A DNA stretch of 64,000 nucleotides, taken from NCBI RefSeq assembly GCF_019097595.1, contig NC_080734.1, positions 18,992,892 through 19,056,891 of the forward strand, in the 5' to 3' direction. The notes beneath the pieces are model-generated. The model ran no database searches, was not told the origin of the DNA, and saw only the letters and a list, made by a program, of their open reading frames with translations. The position numbers and the translations under genes were made by a program. The DNA is from Hemibagrus wyckioides (lineage: Eukaryota; Chordata; Actinopteri; Siluriformes; Bagridae). Shown here in pieces: positions 23,645-36,009 of this stretch. The stretch's first letter is position 1. The number at the start of each line of letters is the position of its first letter.

Positions 23645-23786
23645 TTGTTGCAGGACGCTCAGGCATGTGAGGGGCAGCTGGTGGTTCTGGAGTGCAGGGT
23701 GAAAGGAAGCCCGCCGCTCCGGGTCCAGTGGTTCCGACAAGGCCACGAGATCCAGGACTCTCCAGATTTCCGCATCCTTCAAAAAA
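23645..23786 (+). CDS. palld: palladin exon E: N-terminal half of Ig2
   Basis: Acceptor ctttctctgtgtag, donor gtgaga. 47 codons plus one base. The frame reads ACEGQLVVLECRVKGSPPL, then VQWFRQGHEIQDSPDFRI, ending LQK. It contains the first Ig cysteine (LEC), the core Trp (VQWF) and the palladin-typical EIQDSPDFRILQK block. With exons F and G it makes a complete I-set Ig domain interrupted by two introns. A polymorphism-prone (ATC)n repeat lies just after the donor at 23797-23826. Confidence 0.94.
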
Positions 23787-23795
23787 GTGAGAGCA

Positions 23796-23827
<32 letters not shown>

Positions 23828-24234
23828 ACATCAACAACACACTGACAGCATTCTGTGTGATAGTCATGGATAATGGTGTGGAAGTTCTGTCCCAAAACAG
23901 CTGCAGGGACGAAATGACACCGTTGTGACAGGAAGTGGTGAAGAGAAGGTTGTTTATTTGTTGTAACTAATATACAGTTTTCTGTGGAAGTGCCAGCTCA
24001 GAGAAACGATTCCAAAGTAAACAATGAGGTTTTTTTACTTCTTCTTGCGATACACACCCAGCAATTCTGAGAAAGCTGGACGCATTATTGGCTAATACAC
24101 CGATCTTAATCATTACACCTGAGGAGAAAGTGCAAGCCAATGAAATAAAAACATAACTATATAATCAGTACAAATCCTATCACGTCTGAATCCTAACCAC
24201 GTCTCTCCTTTCTCCCTGTGGTCTCTTTTTCCAG
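23787..24234. other. intron between exons E and F
   Basis: Starts with (ATC)n at about 23797-23826. The rest is unique, and the 3' end has a good polypyrimidine tract (gtctctttttccag). Confidence 0.7.
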
Positions 24235-24258
24235 AGCCGAGATCTACAGCAGAGCCTG
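24235..24258 (+). CDS. palld: palladin exon F: 24-nt microexon inside Ig2
   Basis: Acceptor tctctttttccag, donor gtgagt (consensus). The 24 nt complete a Lys codon, add PRSTAEP, and give the first base of a Glu codon. The junction peptide KKPRSTAEPEE across exons E-F-G is the same as in human palladin as I recall it, which supports a real microexon in spite of its size. Phases are 1 at both ends, so skipping it would delete eight residues from a loop of Ig2 and keep the frame. It would be missed by ordinary ORF searches. Confidence 0.88.
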
Positions 24259-24898
24259 GTGAGTGTCTCTCTTGCCCTGACATGCAAAACAACACAAATA
24301 CATGGCACACACACACACACACACACACGCATTTATCAGCCTCCCGTCTGTCACAGTTTAATCCGTCTGCACTATTACACACGTCCTGGGTCCTGTGCGT
24401 GACGCAACACGATGTCATCGCCGCCGGAGTAAGTTTTGAGTCAGAGATCAGACGCAAAATCAATTACAAACACGCTTCCGGGGGCGGTCAAAGGCAGGTG
24501 TATAGGGTGTGAGACATCCCCTGTGCATCACACCGTGTGTCTGTGTGTAGTTTGTGTACTGATTATGTCTAAACAAGACTTTAATGGTGAATCACACGGA
24601 TTTCTGACAAAATTGTGTCTGTGTTGCCACACCTGTCCACACCTGTCTGTGTGAACTTTCATCTGGATTTGGAAAAACATCTGTTGAATTCATAAGCTCT
24701 CCATCCCTCCATCCATTTTCTGTAGCATTTATCCTACACACAGTCATGAGGAACCTGAAGTCTATCACAGGGGCCTCTTTCTATGTTTTATAAAATGAGA
24801 TACAGACTCTAGCATGAAATGCAGCATGTTTGAAATCCATGGTCATTTATAATAAATCTGTAATCCGTGTGTAATGAGTGGCACCTGTGACCAAACAG
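24259..24898. other. intron between exons F and G
   Basis: 640 bp with (CA)n at about 24307-24328 and a truncated SINE-like piece at 24701-24773 (see that entry). No coding exon was recognised. Confidence 0.6.
24701..24773 (-). mobile_element. truncated SINE tail, diverged
   Basis: ccatccctccatccattttc followed by a trace of the same unit as at 1755-2115 (cacagtcatgaggaacctgaagtctat). Only the tail-proximal end is left. Confidence 0.5.
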
Positions 24899-25018
24899 AG
24901 GAGATCTGCACTCTGGTGATCGCAGAAGTTTTCCCTGAAGATGGAGGCATGTTCTGCTGCTCTGCTACAAACCAGTTCGGCTCCATCAGCTGCAGCGCTC
25001 AGCTCACCATCATACCAG
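24899..25018 (+). CDS. palld: palladin exon G: C-terminal half of Ig2
   Basis: Acceptor gtgaccaaacag, donor gtgtgt. Two bases complete Glu, then 39 codons from EICTLVIAEVFPEDGGMF through CCSATNQFGSISCSAQLTII to P, plus one base. It contains the EDxGxFxCxA motif with the second Ig cysteine. In place of the usual Tyr the motif has Phe, as in human palladin. A second adjacent Cys (FCC) is present and may be specific to this lineage. It completes Ig2, the second of the five Ig domains of full-length palladin. Confidence 0.94.
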
Positions 25019-26473
25019 GTGTGTTTTACCTGCACCACACACACACTGCATAAAGTGATTATATCCTCAGTCTAGTCACATGTGTCTACTGTTCCTTATT
25101 AGAATATTATATATATATATATACACTGCATATATTATGTATGTATTAATTCTATTTAATATTTTATAATAGGTAATATTGCTTCATTCAGGAAATTTAT
25201 TTAATTAAATTTATTAAATTAATTACATTTAATTACATTACAAAATCATCTGCCAATCGAACAAGAAAAAAAAAATCACATTTAAAAATAATAAACTATA
25301 TATATACTTAATAATTTTTAGATTTGGTTTATTGTAAATAAATTTTAAAAAAGTGACTATATTTAAAATATTTTATCTTGCTAAGATGTCATTTTTTTTC
25401 ATTGTCATTTTACCCATTAATATAGACACCAAGTTTCTGATAAAGATAAACTGATAATGAATATTTAATATTATTAATATTAATATTTATTATTTAATTA
25501 ATAACTAATAAAATAAAGCGTCATCATCTGTACACATGTCCATATATTTTGATGATACACAGTAAGGAAGAAGTGATGCATCAAACTTTGCCTGTATTTT
25601 CACAAGACGCTTGTTTCCCCCTTAAATCATCGATGTATTAAGTCCTGTCTGTCATGAAGGAGGTATTTATACTGCTATATTAGTCAGACCTAATAAAGTG
25701 AGTGTGATTGTAAATATTTAGGTGTATGTGGTTTGACTCTTATGACTCGGCTCTACTCTGTAAGTGATGAATGTACAGCTCTGAAATAGGCATTGCTTAA
25801 TGTTTTCATTGTGAAAGAAGCAAAACAGGTTTAGTTTTGAATGCTCTCAGGAAAAATCCAGCTTGAAATGAGGGAATATTGTTCCGTGTGGTTACGTCAG
25901 GATATAAACATTTCTCATTTTTTAATGTATTTTTTATGGTTTGGATTTTTTTTTCCGACTCTTTTACAGACTTACGTTATCGACTAGAATTTGAAAAATA
26001 AATATCAAGTTAGGAATAATTTTAAAATATTTTCTTTTTGGGAATGATTTCACCAGTATGACTGATAATACTGTATTTAAATAAAACCCCCAAAGATCTC
26101 TTTTTAATGAGTGACGCGTTGGATTTTCTAAAAGGTGAAGTAAATGTTTCACCATTCATTTTTCACAAGTTTTCACACGTATTTGACGAGGTAGGGTTTG
26201 TGTGAGTGTTCTGTGTGTATTGCGAATGCGCTGAGTGAAGGTGTGTACCTGTAGAGGGGTGGCTGATCCAAGCATAACTCACACATGGCAAGGAAGAAGT
26301 GTTTACTTCGGCGTCTGGATCAGCATAGCTATTTATAATGCAATAAGAGAAGAGGTCTGACCCAAATAAACAAGGGTTACATGGATTCGTGAAGACTTAG
26401 ATGCAGTCTAAACAAACAGTCAACTAAACAAATAGTCAGTGCCATAAAAAATAAATAAATAAATAAATAAAAA

Positions 26474-26476
<3 letters not shown>

Positions 26477-26526
<50 letters not shown>
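26477..26526. repeat. (TA)n microsatellite
   Basis: About 24 uninterrupted TA units in an AT-rich intron; likely to melt or form cruciforms and to be unstable in length. Confidence 0.95.
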
Positions 26527-26530
<4 letters not shown>

Positions 26531-26777
26531 ATAAAATGTATTTATCTATTATTTTATTTATTTATTTATTAATAACAAAATAATGAATGAAACATAAAAA
26601 TATATAATTTTAAATATACAAGTAATTTTTAAAAAATTGAAAATATATAATATTAAATATAAAACAATATATTCTCAAACTGATCATACTTAATTATATA
26701 ACTTTTCATTAAGTAAAAATAAATTATTAAAATGCCATAAAATTACTAAAAGCCCATTATATGTTATCACTATAATA

Positions 26778-27298
26778 TACACTCACTGTTAAGGATCATT
26801 TCTTTTGGTGCATAATGCTCATACATGCAATTATCCAATCAGCCAATCACGTGGCAGCATCATCATCATCACCTGGGCTTTTTCCTCATCTTAAACTGCA
26901 GTTTTGTGAATCTGTGTCCACTGTAGCTGACAGGAGAGGAACCAGATGTGGTCTTCTGCTAGTGTATCACATCCAACTGCATGTTGTTCATGCTGAGATG
27001 CTTTTCTGCTCACCACAGCTGTAAAGAGTGATTATTTGAGTTACTATAGATTATCCGGTCCGCTTGAACAAGTCCCAGCAGCAGCTTCTCAAACCAGTCC
27101 ATCTGACACCAACAACCATTCCACATGACTTCCAAGTCGCAGAGATCAGACCTTTTCTTCATTCTGATGTTTAACGTGAACATAAACTGAAGCTCCTAAT
27201 TTGTATCTGCACAATGTTATGTACTGTGCTGCTGCCATGTGATTGGCTGATTAGATAACTACATGACTAAGCAGGAGTAAAGGTGGCTGGTTAGTGTA
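26778..27298. mobile_element. MITE-like DNA transposon with long inverted ends
   Basis: The left end tacactcactg and the right end complement ttacactaacc are followed on both sides by matching inner segments (tccaatcagccaatcacgtg on the left, complement of cacatgg..gattggctgatta on the right), giving imperfect inverted repeats of about 90 bp. The middle has no intact frame. Similar sequence is widespread in fish as a non-autonomous DNA element. The family is not named. Confidence 0.7.
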
Positions 27299-27514
27299 AT
27301 TAACTATGTGAGTAACTACAGTTACCCAGATCTGTGCTATGAGGTGTATATTACATATTCAGCCATGATACTATTATATTTGGCTATAATATTGGTATAT
27401 AGTGTAAGCAGGATCTTAAATTTCACATGAGTGCCATACAACTACCATAATATAAACAATTTTATAAACAAACCAAAGAAATTGTACCTGTATTTTTGTC
27501 CATCTTCAATTTAG

Positions 27515-27881
27515 TGTCTGAAGATTCGCCCAGAAACGGCGTACCTAGAGACGACAGCGTCTTCGAGGACAACCGCTCCTTCCCGCCCCCTCCCCCTCCC
27601 CCGCCTACTGAAATAAGCCTCCTGGAGCTGCCGCCCAAAACTCCACCCAGTGCTGAGGCCTTCCAGATAAATGAGCTAGACATTTGGCCTAGTGTCCAGG
27701 CTGCTGCAGATGTTGAGCACCAACCGAACGGAGCTTTTTCCAGCAGCAGTACCCCAAGCCCCCAGTCAGCAGTGAGTATGAAGGAGATTCCATCCCCTAC
27801 TGGAGAAGATGCTGCACTGCCTCCGTCACCATCGCCAGCTAAAGAAGGACCTCCGGTTCCCATCAAGCCCAAGCCCAGACT
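27515..27881 (+). CDS. palld: palladin exon H: first proline-rich region
   Basis: Acceptor cttcaatttag, donor gtgagt. Two bases complete Val, 121 codons, two bases left (phase 2). It starts SEDSPRNGVPRDDSVFED and then has SFPPPPPPPPTE, an FPPPP-type EVH1 ligand for Ena/VASP proteins. It continues through LLELPPKTPPSAEAFQINELDIW and a Ser/Pro-rich stretch, and closes with PPVPIKPKPRL, which resembles the PPPLLAKPKLDPLKL segment of human palladin. No folded domain is predicted; it is an interaction platform between Ig2 and the second proline-rich region. After it comes the 27-kb intron in which the promoter of the short isoform would be expected. Confidence 0.92.
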
Positions 27882-28330
27882 GTGAGTACCACATCCATCT
27901 CCTTGCATGTCATCAGCATGATATAAACTGAGTGGCTGATTTACACAAAAGCACTGCAAACGTGTGTGTGGCACCAATCAAAGACACCAGGGATCAGTCT
28001 GTCCTTCCAGTACAAGTCACAGTACCAGTGCAAAGGATTAGTGTGTGTTGCACATGTATGTTTATGTGCTTAATATGACTTAACAAATTCAGGGTTTGGG
28101 GAAACTCGGGTTAAAGTGCCAGACTAAAGGGCATCTTTACCTTTTATTTTGTTTTTATTTCTACATCAAACCAGTTTGATCTTAATTGATTTGAAATGTT
28201 TAAATCTAAATTGAACTGAAATTATTTGGTAAGACTCTAATGACTCCATTTCCCCCAGTCCATTAAACATGCCGCTGTAGTTTAAAAAGTAGGCGTTCAA
28301 AATTTATTTGTAGTTTATCTATTTGTATAT

Positions 28331-29226
28331 AGAATCTGTGCATCATTGAAACAAGTGACAATAAAATACAACGATTTTTATATTTAATAATCATGATTAA
28401 TTATCATGATTATATTTAAGGAAAATATAAAATTTTAAATCACCTCCAAAAAGACCATTATTGTAATTTAACATTATTACAACATTATTAATTCTTATAT
28501 CCCTCTTTTACAATAAATCTCAAATTCATTAAAAGAAAATTGTAAAAATACATGTCTTAACTTTGTAAAAAGAATTTTTATAGAAAATTAATTAATCAAT
28601 TAATTAATTAATTGTAAGCTGTGTACGTTTTGTAAATGTTAAGGATTTTGGTGCCAAAATTATAATTTCTATTGTTTTAGTCTTTAACATTTACAATTTT
28701 TTACCTGAATTTTAACCATTTTGTAGATGAACACATTGGAAAAAAATTTTTCTTTAGATTGAAATAAAAAAAAATTTAATTAAAAAAAGTCATAAATTTT
28801 TTATATACATTTTATTAGTCCAAATTCATAGGACATGCAATGATTAGTTTAAAAAAAAGAAAAAGAAAAAATCTCAAAAGCATAGAATCTGTGCATCATT
28901 AAAACAAACAAAAAAAATACAACAATTTTTATATATTTAATAATCATGATTAATTTAATTTAATCATTTCCTGCATACCGTCAACATTTATGGACTGTTT
29001 TTGTTTTTAAAAAAAGCTTTTTAAGGAAAATATAACATTTTAAATCACCACCAAAAGACCATTATTATAATTTAACATCAATTATTAATTCTTATTTCCA
29101 TCTTTTACAAAAAAAATCTCAAATTAAGTAAAGGGAAATTTATTTATTTCATTCATTTATAACTTTTTAAAAAGAAATTTTATTGAAAATAATAATAATA
29201 ATAATATTAATATTATTATTATTATA

Positions 29227-29271
<45 letters not shown>

Positions 29272-29525
29272 TTGTTTAGTAAACTGTGTACATGTTAAGG
29301 ATTTTGGTCACAAAATTATATTTTCTATTGTTTTAGTCTTTAATATTTACAATTTATTTACCTTAATTTTAACCATTTTGTAGATAAACACATTGGAAGA
29401 TTTTGTTTTTCTTTAGATTGAAATTAAAAAATTAAAATGTAAAAACAAATCCTTATTTTTAAATATACATTTTATTTACTTTTTTTTTTTTTTAAATGCA
29501 TATTTTAAAATAGTCCAAAAGCATC
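28331..29525. repeat. tandem segmental duplication, about 0.55-0.65-kb units
   Basis: The segment from about 28331 (agaatctgtgcatcatt) is repeated from 28884. Collinear pairs include aaggaaaatataa at 28418/29023, gttaaggattttgg at 28638/29293 and accattttgtagat at 28718/29373. The offset grows from 553 to 655 bp because the second copy gained AT-rich insertions including (ATT)n at 29187-29270. Both copies are non-coding and diverged, so the duplication is not recent. Confidence 0.8.
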
Positions 29526-30303
29526 TGGATGTTTTTTTAAATCATTGTTGCACAAATGGCTAAAAGAAAGAGGTTAGAGTCTTAATCCTCAGGACACGGT
29601 ACTTGGTATCAGTGGTAACGAAACATGAGACTCTTCTGAGAGAAACTGAAAAAATCTTTTATAAATGAATCCGGTGTGAACGAAATAAAATGTAAACCTC
29701 AGCAGAGAGAAGCAGTATACAAGCTACAGCAGGTAGAGTACAGTAACAGAGCTATGATGACCGATGTGTGGACCTCTGACCTGGTGTCAGGTCAAGGGGA
29801 AAGCCTTTTCACATTTCACTGAGTATGAATTTTCTTGTCTGAATTGATAGAAATGTGTTCTTACGGCAAGCTATTTGCCGGTGCACTCTGAAGGCTGGTA
29901 TATTGTTTGCTGTTTTATTTTGGTCGCAGAATTTCGAGTATAAAAAGTCTCTTCCTAATGTTTTATAGGATTGAGTGGCAGCCTTACTGCCGCTGTTCTT
30001 CTCCAGCTCCTGACTGTGACTTTCACTAAACTTCCCACATTCCTCCTCCTCCCGTTTTTCAGCGTATTTAAATCACACAATGGAGAAGTCAAGCCACTAG
30101 ATTTCTCTTCTCCATTGTATAAGTGTGTACAAAAGCACAGGTTTCAAAGAGAGAGTTTAGAGCAGACAATGAACCACAGAGTTGCTGCAAAGCTGAAACT
30201 GATACAGCTTTTTTGCTGGACTGTGTTGAGTATCATGACCGTTGAGCGTGCGTGCGTGTGTGTGTGGGGTGGGGGCATATGAACAAGCAACTTGAATGGG
30301 GTT

Positions 30304-30334
<31 letters not shown>

Positions 30335-32458
30335 TCTATACTATACCTTTCTCTTTCATATCCGGATATGTGGATATCATTTCAGAGCCAGGAGGAAATC
30401 TGAAGGAATGTATTTGTGTGTATATGTGTGCAGTCATGTTCAAACAATGGTCTCTCAAACACACTGAGCACTCGATGTGTTTACACTATACACTATATGT
30501 ACATAAAGTATCTAGTACCTGAAATTGTGTAAGGAGGACACAATGAGCTCATACATAAACACAGTGGCTTCTGTTGGCTCCACCCCTTTCGGAGCAGGCT
30601 GCCAACATTGAGTGGCTTATAAACACATTTAGTCACGGATTTATTAGGTTCTAATGATGTGTAGGCTTACGCTTACAAGAATATATGTCCTGAAAGTATA
30701 CCGCATAAATTAGCATTTTGGAAAACACCCAAAATAAGCCAAAATGTCTTAGAATGCTTGTTAGCTGGATATTTACCTCACACTACATTCACACAGCTAG
30801 TGCACTCTGGCAGCATGAGACTCGAATCCTTCGAAAGCTCTGGATTTGCTGATGAACTATAGCATGGCTTCTGATTGGCCTGGAGATCCGAGTATGAACA
30901 TCCGTTTCTTGCACACAGGGAACGCTGAACATCCCTACCTGCTTCTGTCACTTCACTTCCTCTTAATCTGTCACTCAATTCTGTGCTTCCAGATTGAATG
31001 ATGTAGCCGGCGACGACTCAAAAGAAAGGTAGTATGAATAGGAATTCGGATCGCCCTGGATGCGGAGTGTGTGTGTGTATGTATGGATGTGTGTGTGTAT
31101 GTATGTATACACATACACATGATGGGCATGTGTGAATGTAAAAGACTCATTGTTTCTCATGAGGGCACAGAGCCAGCTTGAATGGCTCACTGGTTGGCAA
31201 ACTTGTGTCCTTGCTTGAATGGCAAGATTGCTGTAAAAAGCTGCTTCCTCGACAGATTTTCCACAATAACATTAGCGTCTGGCTGCCAGACACAACAGGA
31301 TGTCCCACCAGGAGCCTAACACCTTTTGCAAGCACCCTACCTAGCCTACCCCCGTCTCTGCCCTGTAATCTGGCTATAAAAACAGAAATCCTGTAACCAC
31401 ATAATTACCAAGGGGCCTTTGCTGCATGCCATGTCCATGTGGTGGTGGCTTATCGGCCCCGTTCACATCTCCATCACCATGGCAACCTTCTCACTGGTAC
31501 TTTGACCCCTGGCTTTTAAGACTCAGAGTTTCCATGTTACGGCTTATTTCTCCCTGCAGCATGAGCTTTGTCTCAGTCTAAATGATGTTTAATGTTTATG
31601 TGCAGTTGCAAGGTTTCCTGAAGGACCAGGTTTCATTCACTGACTTTTAAATCGTTACCTTAATTGTCTAGTGCAGCTAGAAGATGAACGGAAAGTATGA
31701 GTCTGTCGTTCGCTTGCCGTGCTCTTGATAAACCCTCCCTCCGGAGCATCTCCCTTTCGGGCGATGGACAAGGCCGAGGTGTTTGTTGTCGTGTTGATGC
31801 TCTGCACTCGATTCAGCTGGTCTGTGTGCTGACCAGTTGGCTGTAATACACAATACGTTGTTAGGTTGCCAACATCCTCTGGCCTGATCTCACCCCTGTT
31901 TTATGTCTCGAACGGACATGATCTGGTTGTGACAGAACATCTGTGTCATACTAATAATATTAGCATTTTTTGAGTAATATATAAAAGCTTATTGTGCTTA
32001 TTGTGTTCTTCATTTTTATGTAGTCAGCTTACCCTATTAGAATGAAGCATTAATGCTGTAACAAAGATTCAGATCAGATCTTTCCACTGGGTTTTTAGTT
32101 GTTCTATAGTCGATTGTGTTCCCTGTTTGATTCCTGTCTCTGTTGCTCTGTCAGATGCAGGAAACATTTCTGTAATTTGTCAAGAAGCCAATAGGTAATA
32201 ACTACCACCCAACATCCTTCAGCACAGGAAAGAGGCAGGAGGAGAGGACAGGAGGGACACAGAGATACAGCAGGAGGATAAATGAAAGTGTTCAGCAGGC
32301 CTAGATTTTTTTGTTTTTTTTTGTTTAATGCTTAGAAAAATGGTGAAAGACAGGAAAAATGGGACTGTGAGGAAATGTTAAACTGATAAGCTGCATAAAT
32401 ACCTCACAATATTTGAGTTATGAGGTTGAGTTTATCGTTATGAAACGTTTATTACTCT

Positions 32459-32491
<33 letters not shown>

Positions 32492-34891
32492 TTTATGAGC
32501 TGAATGAATTGAAAACATTGCGGGGTTTTACTGGAACATGCCCCACTGAGTGTGAAACCTATACGGTACTGCACTGATAACACCTGGAGCTTGTAAAGGT
32601 CTGTGTGTGTGTGTGTGTGTGTGGATAGACAGAAAGGTTGGTGGGCAGGTGTTAGGGGCTGTCCATTTGCAGATGTGTGACTTGAGGCTATATATGCTCT
32701 TTCATTTGTTAAATGGTGTGCGTGAGTGTGCATGTGTGTGATGAATGAAGTGTAAGCTGTGGCCGGTGTCTGATATCTCCTTTCTCAGCTTTGATAAATG
32801 TCTTCGCTGACTCGGTGAGACATTTCACAGGACCCCTTTGAATTGGAATCTGATTGTAACGTAATCGTGTGTGTGTGTGTGTGTGTGTAACAGAAGCACT
32901 GATTTCCAAAGTCTCGTACACTTAGCCACTCTGTTAACACTACAAATGGAATTTCATCAGGCAGAATCCCACAAAGACAAGAAGACAAGAACATAAATTA
33001 CAGATCTGTCGCATTTCAACGAATTTAGCCCCAGCCTCCTTTAATTCGTTTTTCTGTGCTGATTGTTAGTGATGACAGAAATTTATTAGGGAAAAAAGAA
33101 GAGTAATTACTATATATTATCTAATTCATGTGTGTCAGTGGTTTTTCTAAGCTCAGAAATGTATGTGGACCTGCAATAATCACAAAGGTACCTGTGTAGT
33201 TTGGAGTTAATAAAGTAAACTCCGCCTAGGACACGAACAAAGCTGCTCAGCCTTGCACATTTCCCCAAAAGGCATCCATTATTTGAGTATATTAAGCTTT
33301 AATAGAGGGGTGGAGGTGGATTTGTAGACAGAGGACAGCTTGTGAGTGTTCTTTAAGGCAGCAGAGATGACAGGAAATGTATGATCTAAATGCATACGCG
33401 GTGTCCGGTCCAGTTCTACGTTGCATTACACTTGAAACATTTCACTAAAATAGATCTGGGATAAGAAATGGACTCCCGAGTCCGGAGTGTACAGTGCTGA
33501 GCAATAAAAAACATGCTACATCCTGTCAAGGCGAAGACAGACTACAAACACGCAGGTAGTGCCTAAGGTCAGGGGTCATTGTGCTCCATGCCTGGGGCTA
33601 GAGATAAAATCAAGACCAGGCAAAGAGGAGGATCCGGACCACACACACCTGAAATACTGCAGTGTTTAACATCGAATTGGTTCATGCTTGGTTTATCTAT
33701 GGAGGGGTAGAGGAGAGATATTTTTATTATGTCATTAAAACTGGACGTTTCAGAGCAACACGTCCACAGATCCGGTCAAGTCTTTAATTCTCCTTGAAGA
33801 TCTAGTCGTCTCATGTGGACATACTTGGCCGTAGCAGCAGGACTTGCTGGCTGCATTGCTCTCATTCCGCTCAGATTAAAAGAGCGCAGTCTTCACAAAA
33901 TCCTTCCCACCACTGTGGGGCCGTTGCTACAGTGACCGAAGACAACTGCAACAAACTGTGGTTCTCATGCTCTCTCAGACTCTCTTTTTTCCTTCTCCTC
34001 TCTAACATCTCTCATTTCTTTCTTGATGTCCCACACTTTTTCATGAAGATACACATATAGTTATTCTGTCTGGTTTCTCCAGCTTTCTTTTCGTGCTGCA
34101 AATTCAGACGTTACTGACTATGAGTGTGGCGAAGTTTGCTGGCTTTTGTGGTCATACAAGGGTTTATTTAGATTTAAACTAATAAAAACTACGGCTTGCA
34201 ATGCGGTCACTGTGCTTCGGTGTTCTAGCGAGGTCGCATATTGGTTACATTTCTATTAAAAGAAGGTTCAGCATCTCAGTACAGTGTCTCTGTTTGGTCA
34301 GACACGTGGCAGAGATGTGGTCAGTTTTAAGGCGGTTATACACCAGTCGGCTGAGCTGAAGCTGGACGACTTTGTTGCCAAGTGACAGAGTTTATGATTA
34401 AAGGCTTTGTTTCCAAGCTTGACATTTTACAAAGCTTATTTTGATGGTAGAGTAAAGATTATAATTATATCATTGTAGCTCAGACTGCTTAGCTTGGAAT
34501 GCAATGATGACCCATTTTTCTTCTCAGTTCTGTCACCTGCCAGTTCCTGCTCTCTCCAGCTCTATTCTCTCGAATTCTCACGAATGTTGAACATGAGACC
34601 TGAACCCATCCAAGCACATACTACATCACAGGGCAGCATAACACACTCAGAGGAAAGGGCTATCTACCCTCTTCTGGCCTCACAGACTCATCTGATTGGC
34701 TAGTTTCACTGTGATTGACAGGAAAAAGTTGTAGCATCGCCAGGATTCCAACCTTTTTACGCTGTGTGTTGTGTAAGTAACCATCACACACATTAACAGC
34801 ATGAATATACGTCAGCTGATCAAATCTGTGGTGTGGCAGATCTAATTTAATCTGATCCTCTGAATGTTTCATGCTAAAAGTATCCACCGAG

Positions 34892-35150
34892 CCATCCTTC
34901 TATTTCTAAGGTGCTTATCCTACACAGGATCACAGAGAACCTGGAGTCTATACCAGTGGGGTCAAGGTACAAGGTCAGGGGGACACCCTGGATGGGGTAC
35001 CAACCCATCACAGGGCACAATCACACACACATCAGACAATTTGGAGATGCTAATCATCATGTCTTTGGACTGGTGGAGGAAACCGGAGAACCTGGAGGAA
35101 ACCTCAAAGAACGAGGAGAACATGCAAACTCCACACACACACAAACACAG
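34892..35150 (-). mobile_element. diverged SINE copy, head missing
   Basis: Same order of blocks as the SINE at 1755-2115: ccatccttct tail, gcttatcctacacaggatca, ctggagtctat, accctgga..ggtac, caacccatcacagggcac, ggaggaaaccggagaac and catgcaaactccacac. It stops before the tRNA-like head. Minus-strand orientation. Confidence 0.7.
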
Positions 35151-36009
35151 TGAGGAGACGCCACTAACCATGTTCCTCAAGTCCTCAAATTGCTTGAATG
35201 GAATCAGCTCAGAGTTTCACATAACTGCTTTACAAACTGAACTTGATGGGGTTGCTTTTGGAGAAAAGAATGAAGCATCATTTCTGGTCAGCGTAACAGA
35301 AAACATGCAAGCATTTACCATTAAGTCAGTGTTACCATTAAGAGCAGGAAAGCTCTATTGCTTATGGCTGATGTAAAGCTAGCCGTTTGGCCAGGCCTAG
35401 ACACATACCTCATATGTGACTCAGCACTGTTCACCTCAGCAGCAGGGTTCACTTTATGAGGTGTAGCTTGTAAAGCGCTTAATGGTGTATTAACAATCAC
35501 TTTCTTGTAGAGGCGTTGCGTGTGGTTGAAGGCTAGGAATCGGTTGAGGGAAAAAATGTGTGTTACAGAGGAAAATGTGGACAAGAGCTAACAGGAGATG
35601 TGCGTAAGAGTGTTCTACCGAGGCATGTACACAATAAAATAATTCTACAAGTCTATTAGTCCTATAGACTTTATTGCATGGATGTGGTGACATTTAGTGA
35701 CTGTGCCAACTTGTACTTCAGTAAAATGTGACTTCATGCTCTTTGAAACCACATGTAAAAATGATTCCACTAGCTTTTATTTATTTTTTAATATGCGAGC
35801 AGTTATGTTTTAGCAGTTATTGCTTATTTTAGTTAAATCATGTCTAGCAAGAGATTTTCCACTGTACTTGGACACACATTGAATGAATGACTGGACACAT
35901 GAATTAACAAAAGAATGTATTGTACAGTTCAAAGACAAAATCCAATCCAACATCACAAACACATGTCAAGTGTAACGGAGCCCTTGCAGCATGGGATGCA
36001 GAAGGAAGT

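Larger units (their letters stand above)
25019..27514. other. intron between exons G and H, very AT-rich
   Basis: 2.5 kb, strongly AT-rich from 25085 to 26780, with a (TA)n array at 26477-26526. A palindromic-ended MITE occupies 26778-27298. No coding exon was recognised. Confidence 0.65.
27882..36009. other. large intron H-I, first part
   Basis: AT-rich sequence to about 29560 with a tandem segmental duplication (see that entry) and (ATT)n at 29187-29270. Then mostly unique DNA with (GT)n at 30306-30333, 32460-32490, 32603-32622 and 32868-32889, (GT/GTAT)n near 31066-31110, and a diverged SINE at 34892-35150. No exon of palladin was found. A 40-codon hydrophobic open frame at 33813-33935 is discussed as a finding only. 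Confidence 0.5.

Noticed and set aside
27462..27977. 171-codon minus-strand frame opposite exon H
   Set aside because: Antisense shadow of the proline-rich exon (Gly runs opposite Pro runs).
30252..30522. Val-Cys-rich short frames
   Set aside because: They read through a (GT)n run and have no other support.
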